The translations under genes and the position numbers were made by a program. Source: Alcaligenaceae bacterium (GTDB lineage Bacteria; Pseudomonadota; Gammaproteobacteria; Burkholderiales; Burkholderiaceae_B). From it: DNA of 64,000 nt. The stretch is taken from NCBI GenBank assembly GCA_013416455.1, contig JACCES010000003.1, positions 310,001 to 374,000 on the forward strand. Direction: 5' to 3'. The notes under the pieces are model-generated. The model did not search any database. It had not been told where the DNA came from and saw nothing but the letters and a program-made list of their open reading frames with translations. Below, one piece after another: positions 8,574 to 17,610 of the stretch (within the stretch, counting starts at the first letter, position 1; each line of letters starts with the position of its first letter).

Positions 8574-9728
8574 TCAACGAATCACCGGATGCTTTGCTCG
8601 GCTTTGCAACCACCAGCCGTACTGATCGGGCCAGTCGGAAAACCCCCCTTTGCCAAGCTCCTGGTAAGCATGCAATACCCAATGCGGGTTATAGAGCGCC
8701 TCTCTTCCGGTTGCGATCAGATCCGCGTCCCCCTTCCTGATCACGCCGTCGGCGAAATCAGGATCAAGAATCAATCCGACGGCAGCGGTCCTGATATTGG
8801 CGCCCCTGCGGATGGTGCCCGAACAAGGAACAAGAAATCCCTGATTCCGGGTGCCCATATTTGTCGTTGCGCGCTTTGCCAGCCCACCATATGAGCAATC
8901 GATCAGATCCACGCCGTGCTCAGCCAACCTAGATGCGAGCCTGACTGATTCGTCGATTGTCCATTGTTCGTCGGAGGGGTCGACCACCGAGGTTCTATAG
9001 AACAGTGGCTTGTCTTCCGGCCATTCGGTCCGCACCGCATCCGCCACTTCCAGCAGATAACGAATCCTGTTATCGAAACCGCCGCCGTATTCGTCCACTC
9101 GCAGATTGGACTTGGAAGACATGAACTGATGCAGCAGGTAGCCGTGCGCGCCATGTATCTCGATCACGTCGAAACCGGCCTGAACAGCCCGCCGGGCGGC
9201 TGCTTTCCAGGCGGCGAGGGTTTCCTTGATTTCTTTCTTTCCCATTTCCTGAGGGATGCTGCATTCAGGCGTGAAGGGAATCGCACTGGGAGCGATGGGG
9301 TAGCCGTTGACATCGGGGGTGATGGCCGGCCCAGGCCCGTCCCAGGGGTAAGGTTGATTTCCCTTGCGTCCCGCATGGGCAAGTTGCACGCCAGTGGCGG
9401 CCCCTTGTGAACGATTGAATTCCGTAATACGCCGCAACGACTCAACATGCTCGTCGCGCCAAAGCCCCAAATCGAACGGCGTCGTTCTGCCGCGCGCTTC
9501 AACGGCGGTCGCCTCCAGCATGATGAGGCCCGCACCACCTATTGCATACTTCCCAAGATGGACCAAATGGTAGTCGTTCGCATATCCATCCGTCGCGCAA
9601 TACTGTGCCATGGGAGATATCATGACTCGGTTTCGCAATGCCAAATCCTTGCATGTGAAGTGGCTCAGCAAGCCTTCACCGCTCTCATGCATATTCGGCT
9701 CATTTGCTGTTGTCATCATTGTTTCCAC
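8574..9728 (-). CDS. Old Yellow Enzyme-family NAD(P)H:flavin oxidoreductase (YqjM/2,4-dienoyl-CoA reductase type)
   Basis: An FMN-dependent ene-reductase of about 384 residues. Visible features are LRNRVMISPMAQYCATDG at the N-terminus, VQLAHAGRKG, IEIHGAHGYLLHQFMSSKSN (substrate-binding His pair) and a C-terminal phosphate-binding region (DLIATGREALYNP). Members reduce activated C=C bonds or demethylate N-methyl compounds. The frame opens further upstream to a TTG that overlaps the permease stop, but AAGGAAAATC precedes a GTG at 9728, so that start is chosen; ATG at 9719 is an alternative. Placement directly behind an ABC permease gene and before ALDH ties it to use of the imported compound. 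Confidence 0.88.
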   Translation of the reverse strand: METMMTTANEPNMHESGEGLLSHFTCKDLALRNRVMISPMAQYCATDGYANDYHLVHLGKYAIGGAGLIMLEATAVEARGRTTPFDLGLWRDEHVESLRRITEFNRSQGAATGVQLAHAGRKGNQPYPWDGPGPAITPDVNGYPIAPSAIPFTPECSIPQEMGKKEIKETLAAWKAAARRAVQAGFDVIEIHGAHGYLLHQFMSSKSNLRVDEYGGGFDNRIRYLLEVADAVRTEWPEDKPLFYRTSVVDPSDEQWTIDESVRLASRLAEHGVDLIDCSYGGLAKRATTNMGTRNQGFLVPCSGTIRRGANIRTAAVGLILDPDFADGVIRKGDADLIATGREALYNPHWVLHAYQELGKGGFSDWPDQYGWWLQSRAKHPVIR

Positions 9729-9760
9729 GATTTTCCTTAAAATTCGAATCGCTTCAGGGC

Positions 9761-10606
9761 TCAAGCATTACGCCACCGCAATAGCCGCTTTTCCAGAGAA
9801 TCCAGCCCGTATACCAGTCCTGTGACCAATAGCGCCAGGAAGATAATGATTCCAAGCACCGCTTCTGTTTGCAGGACACCGGCGTGATACTGAATCAGAT
9901 GGCCCAGCCCCTTCGGGGCCGCCAGCATTTCGGCAACGACAACCCCTAGAACGCCATACACAAGCCCCAGATTCAGGCCCGCAAATATGCTGACCACGCT
10001 TGATGGCAGTGTGATGCGTCGAAAAATCTCGCCTCGACTCATACCCAACTGCCTGCTGAGCAATTTTTGATCTGGATCCACGCTATCGATACCGACCAGC
10101 GTCGCATTCAGCACGACGAAGTAGGTGAGGCTGATGCCTACGGCAATCTTGGACCCCATTCCGAGGCCAAACCAGATGATGAGCAAAGGTGCCAGCGCGA
10201 TCCGGGGCATGCTGTTCAGAATGACCAGAAACGGCCTGGTGGCATCCCGCGCTATGGCACTTTGTGCAAGCAGAAAGCCCGAGAGAACCGCCGCGACGCT
10301 GCCACCGACAAAAGAAACGATTGATTCGATAAGCGTGGTCTGCACATGCGCCCAGAACGAGGCCGAAACCACGGCACTGGCCAGATAATTGAAAACCGCG
10401 CTTGGACTGCTCGTAAAGAATGGGTTGACCCAGCCTTGTCTGGCGGATAGCTCCCACCCCCCCAGAAATATGACCAAGAACCCGATTCTCCATGCCCAGA
10501 CGAGCATGATGTGCCGTGCTGCCTCGGCATTCAGCCGCTCCTCCTCCCGCAACAACCACGTTTTGGGATCATCGGAGCGAAGCGTACTCATGATATTGCT
10601 GCTCAT
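9761..10606 (-). CDS. ABC transporter permease, NitT/TauT (SsuC-like) family
   Basis: A 281-residue inner-membrane permease with about six hydrophobic segments and the BPD_transp_1 coupling loop GMSRGEIFRRITLPSSVVSI near residues 190-210. The family serves aliphatic sulfonates, taurine, nitrate, and also phthalate or pyrimidine precursors. The start is supported by AGGGGA upstream. It lies 39 bp after the ATPase gene and directly before the OYE gene. One permease gene implies a homodimeric channel. This system differs from the second ABC set at 26-29.5 kb, which has two permeases. Confidence 0.9.
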   Translation of the reverse strand: MSSNIMSTLRSDDPKTWLLREEERLNAEAARHIMLVWAWRIGFLVIFLGGWELSARQGWVNPFFTSSPSAVFNYLASAVVSASFWAHVQTTLIESIVSFVGGSVAAVLSGFLLAQSAIARDATRPFLVILNSMPRIALAPLLIIWFGLGMGSKIAVGISLTYFVVLNATLVGIDSVDPDQKLLSRQLGMSRGEIFRRITLPSSVVSIFAGLNLGLVYGVLGVVVAEMLAAPKGLGHLIQYHAGVLQTEAVLGIIIFLALLVTGLVYGLDSLEKRLLRWRNA

Positions 10607-10645
10607 TCCATTCCCCTGCGTAAATCCATCTGCCCTTTAGGCGTT

Positions 10646-11497
10646 TCAAGCCGCCATTTCGCGCCAAAGCCGCCGGTAGAGATCGTGATAAGCCTGATCA
10701 TCCTGCAGCTTCTCCACTGAACGCGGCCGCTCGAACGAAACATCAATGCAAGCTTTGATGCGACCGGGACGCGGTGCGAACACCACGACCCGGTCGGCTA
10801 ACGCAATGGCTTCATGCAAATCATGCGTAACAAAAACCACCGTCCGCTTGTCCTGTTCCCATAACTCAAGAAGCAGGTCTCCCGCTTCAATGCGAAGGTG
10901 GGCATCCAAGGCGGCAAAGGGTTCATCCATCAGCAATACATCGGAAGGAAGTGCGAAAGTACGCGCCAGTGCAACACGTTGCCTCATGCCGTGAGACAGC
11001 TGCGAAGGGTAAGCATCACGGAAATCCCCCACATGGACTCGCTCCAGAAAATGTTGCGCACGAGCTCGCATTTCCCCAGGTTCCATGCCTCTGGATTCGA
11101 GACCAATCATCACATTTTCAAGCGCGGTCCGCCAGGGAAGAAGCGCATCGCGGGCAAACATGTAAGCGATATCCATTCTTCCCGAAAGAGGCGGTTTTCC
11201 CGCAATACTGGCCTCTCCGTACTGTACGTTCAGCAGACCACCCAGAATATTCAGCAAGGTGGTTTTACCGCAACCGCTAGGCCCGACAAATGCGACAAAC
11301 TCCGATTTTCCGATCGTCAGATTGATATCCTTCAATGCAACGACGGCTTCCGGCTGCCCATCATTACGCCTGAGATAATAATGGCTCAACGAATCTATGC
11401 GGATGGCGGGTTCTTCAGCGACGGCGGGTAATTTATTGAACGGAAGATTTGATGAAGGCATGTACTGGGCTTCCATAGAGCGTTGCATCAACAGCAT
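10646..11497 (-). CDS. ABC transporter ATP-binding protein, NitT/TauT (SsuB/TauB-like) family
   Basis: The ATPase of the first ABC importer, about 283 residues. Walker A is GPSGCGKTTLLN, the signature is the variant LSHGMRQRVALA, Walker B is VLLMDEPFAALD, and the H-loop is VTHD. The frame stays open about 60 codons upstream, inside the binding-protein gene, but AAGGAGA lies 6 bp before the ATG at 11497, which fits the family N-terminus better. It is 16 bp after the binding-protein gene and 39 bp before the permease gene. LSHG in place of LSGG is common in this family and is not a sign of decay. Confidence 0.92.
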   Translation of the reverse strand: MLLMQRSMEAQYMPSSNLPFNKLPAVAEEPAIRIDSLSHYYLRRNDGQPEAVVALKDINLTIGKSEFVAFVGPSGCGKTTLLNILGGLLNVQYGEASIAGKPPLSGRMDIAYMFARDALLPWRTALENVMIGLESRGMEPGEMRARAQHFLERVHVGDFRDAYPSQLSHGMRQRVALARTFALPSDVLLMDEPFAALDAHLRIEAGDLLLELWEQDKRTVVFVTHDLHEAIALADRVVVFAPRPGRIKACIDVSFERPRSVEKLQDDQAYHDLYRRLWREMAA

Positions 11498-11513
11498 TGT
11501 CTTCTCCTTGGTT

Positions 11514-12533
11514 CTAACGGGGCGCTTTTTCCCAGAGGACTTCATCGATATCGACGGCTCGCGGGATGAGCTTTGCATCCAGCAACTGCTCGTTCCAGGC
11601 CTCCATCCCCTGCCTATCGATCTTGATGCCAAACGCCGGAAGCGAACTCTCAATGACCTGCCGTGCGTACTGATCCGCATCCAGACTCAATGCCGCGGGT
11701 GGCGGCAACAATTTCTTGACTGCGGCGACCAGCTCATCACGATTCCGTGGATCTCGCACCCAGGCATCAATATTCTGATGCGCCCTCAGAAAACCGGCCA
11801 CGGCTTCGGGATTCTTATCAAGGAAGGACCGCAGAGTGTAGTAAGTCTGGAAGGCCAGACCCGGCTTCTCCAGTTGCTCAGGACACTGCTTGTCCAACCT
11901 GCAGTCCAGCAGTATCTTGCCCGCGCCCGTCATGGTGACGATGGTCTGGAATGGCTCCCACATATAGGCAACATCGATGCTTTTCGCCGTGAACGCAGCC
12001 AACGCACTTGGCGGCCCCCCAACTGGTACGAGTGTGCCGGAATTTGGAGCAAGGCCGGCCTCCTTGATCGTGGCCCGGACGAATCTGTCGCCATTGGTTC
12101 CTATTGCATTGACCCCGATACGCTTGCCATCGAGTACTGCAGCCATACCCTCCATTCCCTCGCCAGACTTCTGGATGTCCGGCTGCCCCACAAAAGAATA
12201 GAAGTTTCTTACTTGATTACCGACAATGGATACGACGTCCATTCCCCGGGACTTTGCAAGAAGCAAATTGTCGGAGGTGTTGAGCACAAAATTCAGGCTG
12301 CCACCCGCCAAGGCGGCATTGGCTTCGGGCCCGGAATTCAGCGCAAGCAGCTCCGCCGACAACCCCTCTTTCTCATAAAAGCCAAGATCCTTTCCGAGAT
12401 GAGCATACAGGGATATCAGCGACCCGGGATAGATATGCACCACGATCTTCTCTTTGGACATGGCCGCGGTCGGCATCCCGTAAAGCAAACCACTGACCAT
12501 CGCAACGGACAACAGATTTTTCAAGATTTTCAT
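11514..12533 (-). CDS. Periplasmic substrate-binding protein, NMT1/SsuA-like (NitT/TauT ABC importer)
   Basis: A 339-residue binding protein. Residues 1-24 (MKILKNLLSVAMVSGLLYGM...) form a signal peptide with no lipobox. IVVHIYPGSLISLYAHLGKDLGFYEKEGL is the start of the NMT1/SsuA fold, and GKRIGVNAIGTNGD and AYMWEPFQTIV are conserved ligand-cleft regions. AGGAGA precedes the ATG. It is the first gene of the transporter group and follows the PrpD-1 gene by 116 bp on the same strand. Ligand class (sulfonate, carboxylate, pyrimidine-like) cannot be assigned from sequence. Confidence 0.9.
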   Translation of the reverse strand: MKILKNLLSVAMVSGLLYGMPTAAMSKEKIVVHIYPGSLISLYAHLGKDLGFYEKEGLSAELLALNSGPEANAALAGGSLNFVLNTSDNLLLAKSRGMDVVSIVGNQVRNFYSFVGQPDIQKSGEGMEGMAAVLDGKRIGVNAIGTNGDRFVRATIKEAGLAPNSGTLVPVGGPPSALAAFTAKSIDVAYMWEPFQTIVTMTGAGKILLDCRLDKQCPEQLEKPGLAFQTYYTLRSFLDKNPEAVAGFLRAHQNIDAWVRDPRNRDELVAAVKKLLPPPAALSLDADQYARQVIESSLPAFGIKIDRQGMEAWNEQLLDAKLIPRAVDIDEVLWEKAPR

Positions 12534-12649
12534 GCTTGTCTCCTACCTTGAACAAGGTAAATATCTACTTTTTTGGATTTATAGAAACCCACCATCTTCC
12601 GTGGCGTCGTATCATTCTCGATAAACCAGCCGGTGCCACAATCAGACGC

Positions 12650-14023
12650 TCAGGCAGGCACAGGACAAAGTTCCCCCAACAACTCACCCATGTTCATATG
12701 GGTTCGCCCATCGACCTCGGCGTAAACCCGCTCGGCCAAGGCTCGCCCCTGCCCTGGTAAAAACCCAGACTTTGTCAACCTGTGTTCGAACAAGGAACAA
12801 CTGATTTCCCTGTCGTGAAAAAGCTGATTCTGCGGGGCCTGGGAAGCTTCACGTGCGATTACCGTGCCATCTTCGTAGACCACCCGGACCATTGCATTGA
12901 GAGAGTCACCGTCATCGTCGGGTTCTATGTTCAAGAGAGGCAGCAGCCGCAGAACCTCGGGATGCTCTCTGCCCTCCAGCGAGATGTCATAATCCAGGTT
13001 GCCATGCACCAGCATTGCGACGGTCGCATACGACATGCTGGCAAGCGCCTGCGTCGTCGTATTGAATGGCCCTTTGTATGATGTGCCTGGAAAATCCACG
13101 AAAGGGGTCCAGATCCGCACCGTGATCTGTGCAATTCCTTCAGTACCCAGGCCTTCATCATGGATAAGCTTTGCAGCCATCGCAGCCGCCATGTTGTCAC
13201 CCAGCGTTGCCCAAGGTTTGGCCACCACTTCCAGGATCACATTGAAGTCCGGCTCCAGGGACCACTCCGGTGGCAACTCTTCCAACCCCGCCAGGGCATG
13301 GAGCAAACCGCATGGCCCCTCAAGCGCCTGAGTAGCGGCTTGTACACCTTGCGCCGCCAACCTGGCTGCGAATAAGCCGTTCGAGCAGGCCCGGCCATTT
13401 TGAATCCTCCACTCATCCGAACCGGCTCTGACCGGCTCCAGTATTCCCCCGGACAGACTCGCCGCAATACCCAATGCGTTTGCCGCCGCGTTCACATCCA
13501 GGCGCAACAATGAAGCGGCTGCCGCGGTAGAACCCAAGGCACCCAATGATGGGCTGCAACGGAACCCCCTTTTGATCATCGCCCGGGCAACGCGCTCCTG
13601 GGCGCCTAGCCAGGACAATGCCGTGTAGCCAACGGCAATTGCGTGCAGACATTGCAGCAGGCCCGCGTTGGATAGTTCGGCTGCCGCAACGGCCGATGGA
13701 ACGATCAGAGAGGCTGGATGCGTTACCGAGGCATAGCATGTGTCGTCCTGGAAGTGCGCATGGACGGCCACACCGTTCAGCATGGCAGCGTCAAGGGCAG
13801 ATACCCGGACAGCCCCAGGCCATACCCGCGCGATCTCCCCATCTATAGAACAAGGCACGGCCAGCTTACGGACCGCCGAACACACAGGTTCAGAATAGCC
13901 CTGGACAGCCAACCCGTATGCATTCAGAAAACACGCCCCCGCCTTGTCAAGTACGGCCGGAGTCAGATCATCAAGCGTGGAGTGCGCAATGAACGCAGCC
14001 AACTTCCCTGTAGCACCTACCAT
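12650..14023 (-). CDS. MmgE/PrpD family protein (PrpD-1)
   Basis: A 457-residue MmgE/PrpD family member, the normal family length. Features include DAAMLNGVAVHAHFQDDTCYASVTHPASLIVPSAVA (family helical core, the DD and H region near the active site), GALGSTAAAASLL, and the C-terminal GQGRALAERVY region. The family includes 2-methylcitrate dehydratase, cis-aconitate decarboxylase and iminodisuccinate epimerase, all acting on multi-carboxylate substrates. It is the first gene of the minus-strand run down to 4848, 116 bp before the binding-protein gene. A dyad shared with other promoters of this island lies 108-127 bp upstream. One of three intact PrpD proteins here, each clearly different. Confidence 0.9.
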   Translation of the reverse strand: MVGATGKLAAFIAHSTLDDLTPAVLDKAGACFLNAYGLAVQGYSEPVCSAVRKLAVPCSIDGEIARVWPGAVRVSALDAAMLNGVAVHAHFQDDTCYASVTHPASLIVPSAVAAAELSNAGLLQCLHAIAVGYTALSWLGAQERVARAMIKRGFRCSPSLGALGSTAAAASLLRLDVNAAANALGIAASLSGGILEPVRAGSDEWRIQNGRACSNGLFAARLAAQGVQAATQALEGPCGLLHALAGLEELPPEWSLEPDFNVILEVVAKPWATLGDNMAAAMAAKLIHDEGLGTEGIAQITVRIWTPFVDFPGTSYKGPFNTTTQALASMSYATVAMLVHGNLDYDISLEGREHPEVLRLLPLLNIEPDDDGDSLNAMVRVVYEDGTVIAREASQAPQNQLFHDREISCSLFEHRLTKSGFLPGQGRALAERVYAEVDGRTHMNMGELLGELCPVPA

Positions 14024-14130
14024 GTATCGCCCCCCAGCCTCTTAAGACGTCTATGTCTGTTATCGTCATCGCCCCCAGCACAGCCGAGGCCATAGAATTT
14101 TTCACCTCTCCTTCTTAATGACATAAAGGA

Positions 14131-14150
14131 GGTATCAAATACTACTACCC
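14131..14150. promoter_or_regulatory. Island operator-like dyad 1 (upstream of PrpD-1)
   Basis: The site contains the exact palindrome GTAT-CAA-ATAC extended by CTACTACC on one side. The ATACTACTAC arm recurs at 25938 and 30997, with a shorter ATACTACC form at 14883. It lies about 110 bp before the PrpD-1 start codon. Proposed binder: the TrmB-family protein at 31.8 kb. Confidence 0.5.
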
Positions 14151-14196
14151 ATATACAGGAACGTCAACAATTGTCTTGTGAATGGACTTGCTTATT

Positions 14197-14350
14197 AAGA
14201 ACTCTGAATAATTCCAGCGGCAAGCAGGCACCGAGGCGGGCAGCAAGGCGCAAACCACATCGATAGCCGCGGGTATCGCGCGGATCCGCAACGAAACAGA
14301 TCGCCCGAATCCGGGGATGCATACGGCGCGACGAGTTGTTCAGAGCCTCC
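14197..14350 (+). mobile_element. MITE-like repeat, copy A (degenerate)
   Basis: Aligned with copies B and C by TIR-like ends (AAGAACTCTGAATAATTC on the left, GAGTTGTTCAGAGCCTCC on the right) and by the shared interior with GCAAGGCGCAAA and CCGGGGATGCAT. It is 154 bp against 161 bp for the other two, so it has lost a few bases. It encodes no transposase. Same orientation as copies B and C. Confidence 0.7.
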
Positions 14351-14668
14351 TCAAGCAGTGGTTATCACCAACCTTGATAAAAATGGACGTTTCCGCAGAG
14401 CTCTTCCCGGAGTGATCTTATTGAGCCCGCCCATATGTTTTAACCCAGCCCTCTATCCGCATTGCATTGCCGTTTCAGCAATAGGTCATGCCGGTTTTCG
14501 ACTATGCCCGTTAGATAAATCCACTTAAATTTAAGCTCCCCCCCCTTTTGATCTTCCACCCCAGGATCATCTACCCACAAGGGCATGCGCGCGAACAAGG
14601 ACACCGATGAGTAGAAGACTGCACAGTTCGTCTTTCACAGTGTGAAGCCTCCCGGCCACCTCGCCGAG

Positions 14669-14788
14669 GCACATGTTGTCTTTATCAATGGCCCCGCGGC
14701 GCACACGCAGAACGATGACAGTATTTTCCCGCCATCCGACAAGCACGAAAATGCCGTACTGATACCGGGCCGCCTTGCACTGAGCGAA
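14669..14788 (+). pseudogene. Remnant of an MmgE/PrpD gene
   Basis: Forty codons read FINGPAAHTQNDDSIFPPSD and then KHENAVLIPGRLALSE. They align with FVNGTAAHALDYDDIFPPSN and NHASAVLVPALLALGE in the intact PrpD-2 gene (DNA region about 16447-16560); more than half the residues are identical. No family-like sequence is seen on either side, so only this core block survives. It lies about 320 bp right of MITE copy A, as the matching PrpD-2 block lies about 300 bp right of copy B. This suggests an old duplication of repeat plus gene, or shared descent with PrpD-2, followed by decay. Confidence 0.7.
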
Positions 14789-14871
14789 GTATTTTTACCG
14801 TCATTCTCGATAGCTGGAAAATCACAAAAGAACTGCTTTGCATCAATAAAATCTCTTTACATGAATTTGAA

Positions 14872-14890
14872 GGTATTTAATAATACTACC
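14872..14890. promoter_or_regulatory. Island operator-like dyad 2 (upstream of the Bug receptor)
   Basis: GGTATTTAATAATACTACC, an inverted repeat with arms GGTA/TACC and a longer centre than the other sites. It lies 67-85 bp before the GTG start of the Bug gene. It is the weakest of the four sites. Confidence 0.4.
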
Positions 14891-14956
14891 AACACAATAA
14901 AATCAGAGGAAGCATTTACATGCCCCTGATACTTCGACAATAAACAGGAGAGAGAC

Positions 14957-15916
14957 GTGAAAAAACGAAATACCTTGCTTGCAGTCATCACCGCTTTTTG
15001 CGGGCTTGCCGCACAACCTGCCGTCGCAGCCTGGCCTCAAGATAAACCTATTGTTGTCGTGGTTCCGTACGGCCCTGGCGGATCCTCGGATCTCGTCGGC
15101 CGTACGATTGCCGAACAATTGCAGAATCAGTTGGGAGCGTCGGTGGTGGTTGAAAACAGACCAGGTGCCGGCGGAACACTTGGGGCATCTCAAGTTGCCA
15201 GGGCAGCGCCGGATGGCTATCGAATCCTGTTGGCGAATACAGCCCATACAGCCGCGCCTGCCTTATTTGACAATCTTGATTATGATTTCAATCAAGGAAT
15301 GACCCATATTGTCAGATTTGCGGCCGTGCCAAATATCATTATCTTGAACAACGAAAGCAAAGTAAAAAACATGCAGGAATTCATAGAATATCTGCAGTCG
15401 GAGAACACCCACGTCAATTACGGCACCCCGGGCGTCGGCACAACCAATCACCTTGCCGTGGAGTTGTTGAACAGTTATCTGAAAACCGATCCACGCCACA
15501 TTCCCTACGGGGGCGCTGGCCCTATATTTATTGATCTCATTGCGGGCAGGCTGGACTTCACGGTTCAATCAACACCGATAGCCGGCAGCCATATAGACGC
15601 CAAGTCCGTCAAACCCATTGCTGTGACATCAAAGCAACGTATCAAGAAGTATCCCGATCTCCCGACCGTGGCGGAGTTTGTGGGACAAGACTATGAAATC
15701 GTGACTTGGTACGGCTTGAGTGGCCCAAAGGGAATGCCACAGGACATCACAGAAAAAATCAGTAGTGCGGTAAAGAAAGCCCTTTCTGACCCCAAGTTCG
15801 CCCAGCTCCTGCAATCGATGGATGCCGACGCCATGCACATGGGGCCGCAACAGTATTCTGATTTTATCGATGTCGAATCCAAAAAATGGAAGACATTGAA
15901 TCTGAAGAAGGAATAA
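14957..15916 (+). CDS. Bug/TctC-family periplasmic solute receptor (Bug-1)
   Basis: A 319-residue tripartite tricarboxylate transporter receptor. Residues 1-26 form a signal peptide (cleavage after AVA). The family hallmarks are VVVPYGPGGSSDLVGRTIA, VVENRPGAGGTLGASQVA and AAPDGYRILLANT. Start is GTG at 14957, preceded by CAGGAGAG. Bug proteins bind carboxylated ligands through the two loops near PGGxxD and PGAGG; many occur as orphans without a TctA/TctB membrane pair, as here. It lies between MITE copies A and B and upstream of PrpD-2 and a CoA transferase on the same strand, so a tricarboxylate- or dicarboxylate-like ligand would fit. Confidence 0.92.
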   Translation: MKKRNTLLAVITAFCGLAAQPAVAAWPQDKPIVVVVPYGPGGSSDLVGRTIAEQLQNQLGASVVVENRPGAGGTLGASQVARAAPDGYRILLANTAHTAAPALFDNLDYDFNQGMTHIVRFAAVPNIIILNNESKVKNMQEFIEYLQSENTHVNYGTPGVGTTNHLAVELLNSYLKTDPRHIPYGGAGPIFIDLIAGRLDFTVQSTPIAGSHIDAKSVKPIAVTSKQRIKKYPDLPTVAEFVGQDYEIVTWYGLSGPKGMPQDITEKISSAVKKALSDPKFAQLLQSMDADAMHMGPQQYSDFIDVESKKWKTLNLKKE

Positions 15917-15988
15917 GCCCGCCACCCCATGCCCAGACCAACAATGCCCGCACTTTCAACCCACCCATCCCCTATGGTCAGCTCATGA

Positions 15989-16149
15989 GGAAGCCTTGAA
16001 TAATTCGAGCGGCAAGCATGCGCCATGGATCGGGATGGGGTGCAAGGCGCAAAGCACAGCGATAGCCGTAGCCATCGCGGACATTTGCAACGCCGCAGAC
16101 CGCCAGATTCCGGGGACACATGCGGCGCGGTGAATTGTTCAGAGCTTCC
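15989..16149 (+). mobile_element. MITE-like repeat, copy B
   Basis: 161 bp, the same length as copy C. Ends GGAAGCCTTGAATAATTC and GAATTGTTCAGAGCTTCC form an imperfect 18 bp terminal inverted repeat. The interior shares TGCAAGGCGCAAAGC, ATAGCCGTAGC, CATTTGCAA and ATGCGGCGCGGTGA with copy C. It fills most of the 308 bp gap between the Bug-1 gene and PrpD-2. No clear target-site duplication. Confidence 0.8.
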
Positions 16150-16224
16150 TTAAGGAAATAGCCATCGAATCAAGATCTTCCATATGCATTCCCACAGTGC
16201 TGAACTATCTGTTTGAGCGGTGAC

Positions 16225-17610
16225 ATGACCATACTTGAGGAAATCGCCCGTTGGTGCAGCCAGGCTTCGCTCCCGCAAGAAGGCATTGCGCGGGAACGCA
16301 GCCGAAATGCCATTATCGATACCTTGGCATGCATGTTTGCGGGCGCCGATGACCCGGTGACTCAATGCGCACGTGCCGCGGCCCGTCATTGGGGACGAGG
16401 CCAGGCAAGTGCCCTTCGCTTGACAGAGGGCTTGCCTGCGGCGAGCGCGGCCTTTGTCAACGGCACCGCGGCGCACGCCTTGGATTACGACGATATTTTC
16501 CCGCCATCCAACAACCATGCGAGCGCTGTGCTGGTTCCGGCTCTGCTGGCGCTGGGCGAGGAACAGCAGTCCAGCGGCAGAGACGTCATCGACGCCTATA
16601 TCGTGGGGCTGCAGGCAATGTCACTGATTGGCCGTGGCGTCATGCGTTCCCATTACGAGATAGGTTGGCACACCACTGCCACCATCGGGCTGATTGGCAC
16701 GGCGGCGGCTTGTGCCCGCTTGCTAAAACTGTCTCCCGAACAGACGGGGCACGCCATCAGCATCGGAGTGACCATGGCCAGCGGGCCAAAAGTCCAGTTC
16801 GGAACGATGGTAAAAGCAGCACATGCGGGCCTGGCTGCGCAACAGGCGGTACAGGCGGCACAAATGGCGCAGGCCGGCATGGCGGGTAGCGCGCATGCGC
16901 TTGATGGGAAATTCGGCTTGCTATGGTTGCAGGGCGGCGAACAGGCAGCGGGTTGGGAGCGCGATAGAGGCCGCGTCGAAAGCATGCCTCTGGCCATAGC
17001 GACCGGGGGTCTGCTTACCAAACGTTTCCCCTGCTGTGGCTCATCTCATCGCATTCTTGATCTTCTAATTGAAGTCATGGCCGAACGGCATTTGGCCGTT
17101 GAGGACATCAACAATATTGAAACCCACATAGGGCACGGCAATGCGCTGAACCTCATGTATGACCAGCCCAAAACCGGCATGGAGGCCCGCTTTTCCATGC
17201 CTTATGCCGTGGCGCTTGCCTTAAGGCATGGAAGACCACGTATACAGGACTTCACGGACGACGCCGTTTTGCGGTCCGACATCCGGGCGCTGTTCCCGCT
17301 TGTCACGGTGATTCCCCATCCTCCCCAAAAGGGCGAAACGGAACCTGCGCTCTTGCCCCATCGCTTGGTGATTCGCATGCGAGGCGGTGTCGTGTACGAA
17401 CGTGCTCGTCTGCACCCCGTTGGCAACATTCTCGAACCTTTATCATCACAAGATCTCCAGACCAAGTTTGATGATTGCTGCCGCGCGGTGCTGTCGGAGG
17501 AACAGGCTGAACAACTGCTCCGGCGGTGCCTGGCCTGTGATGCCGAACAGCCGATCCGTCTTTTGACCGAACATCTCCCGTTAGCACACACTTTCTCGGA
17601 GCGCTTATGA
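16225..17610 (+). CDS. MmgE/PrpD family protein (PrpD-2)
   Basis: A 461-residue MmgE/PrpD protein. Visible family blocks are FVNGTAAHALDYDDIFPPSN (active-site Asp region, about 78-97), HYEIGWHTTATIGLIGTAAA (about 147-166) and KRFPCCGSSHRILDLLIE (about 269-286). The frame opens at a TTG at 16213, but the in-frame ATG at 16225 is preferred; no strong Shine-Dalgarno precedes either. It overlaps the CoA transferase start by 4 bp (ATGA), so the two are translationally coupled. It is the intact relative of the remnant at 14669. Likely role: dehydratase, epimerase or decarboxylase on a polycarboxylate; substrate unknown. Confidence 0.9.
   Translation: MTILEEIARWCSQASLPQEGIARERSRNAIIDTLACMFAGADDPVTQCARAAARHWGRGQASALRLTEGLPAASAAFVNGTAAHALDYDDIFPPSNNHASAVLVPALLALGEEQQSSGRDVIDAYIVGLQAMSLIGRGVMRSHYEIGWHTTATIGLIGTAAACARLLKLSPEQTGHAISIGVTMASGPKVQFGTMVKAAHAGLAAQQAVQAAQMAQAGMAGSAHALDGKFGLLWLQGGEQAAGWERDRGRVESMPLAIATGGLLTKRFPCCGSSHRILDLLIEVMAERHLAVEDINNIETHIGHGNALNLMYDQPKTGMEARFSMPYAVALALRHGRPRIQDFTDDAVLRSDIRALFPLVTVIPHPPQKGETEPALLPHRLVIRMRGGVVYERARLHPVGNILEPLSSQDLQTKFDDCCRAVLSEEQAEQLLRRCLACDAEQPIRLLTEHLPLAHTFSERL

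Larger units (their letters stand above)
14024..14956. other. Long gene-poor spacer with repeat, gene remnant and two operator-like sites
   Basis: This 933 bp stretch between two divergent genes has no intact gene. It holds an operator-like dyad near each end (14131-14150 and 14872-14890), a degenerate MITE-like copy (14197-14350) and a PrpD fragment (14669-14788). The rest (about 14360-14660 and 14790-14870) shows no coding signal I can support. Confidence 0.7.

Noticed and set aside
14197-16149. A composite transposon formed by MITE copies A and B around Bug-1
   Set aside because: The copies differ much in decay, encode no transposase, and show no shared target duplication at the outer ends.
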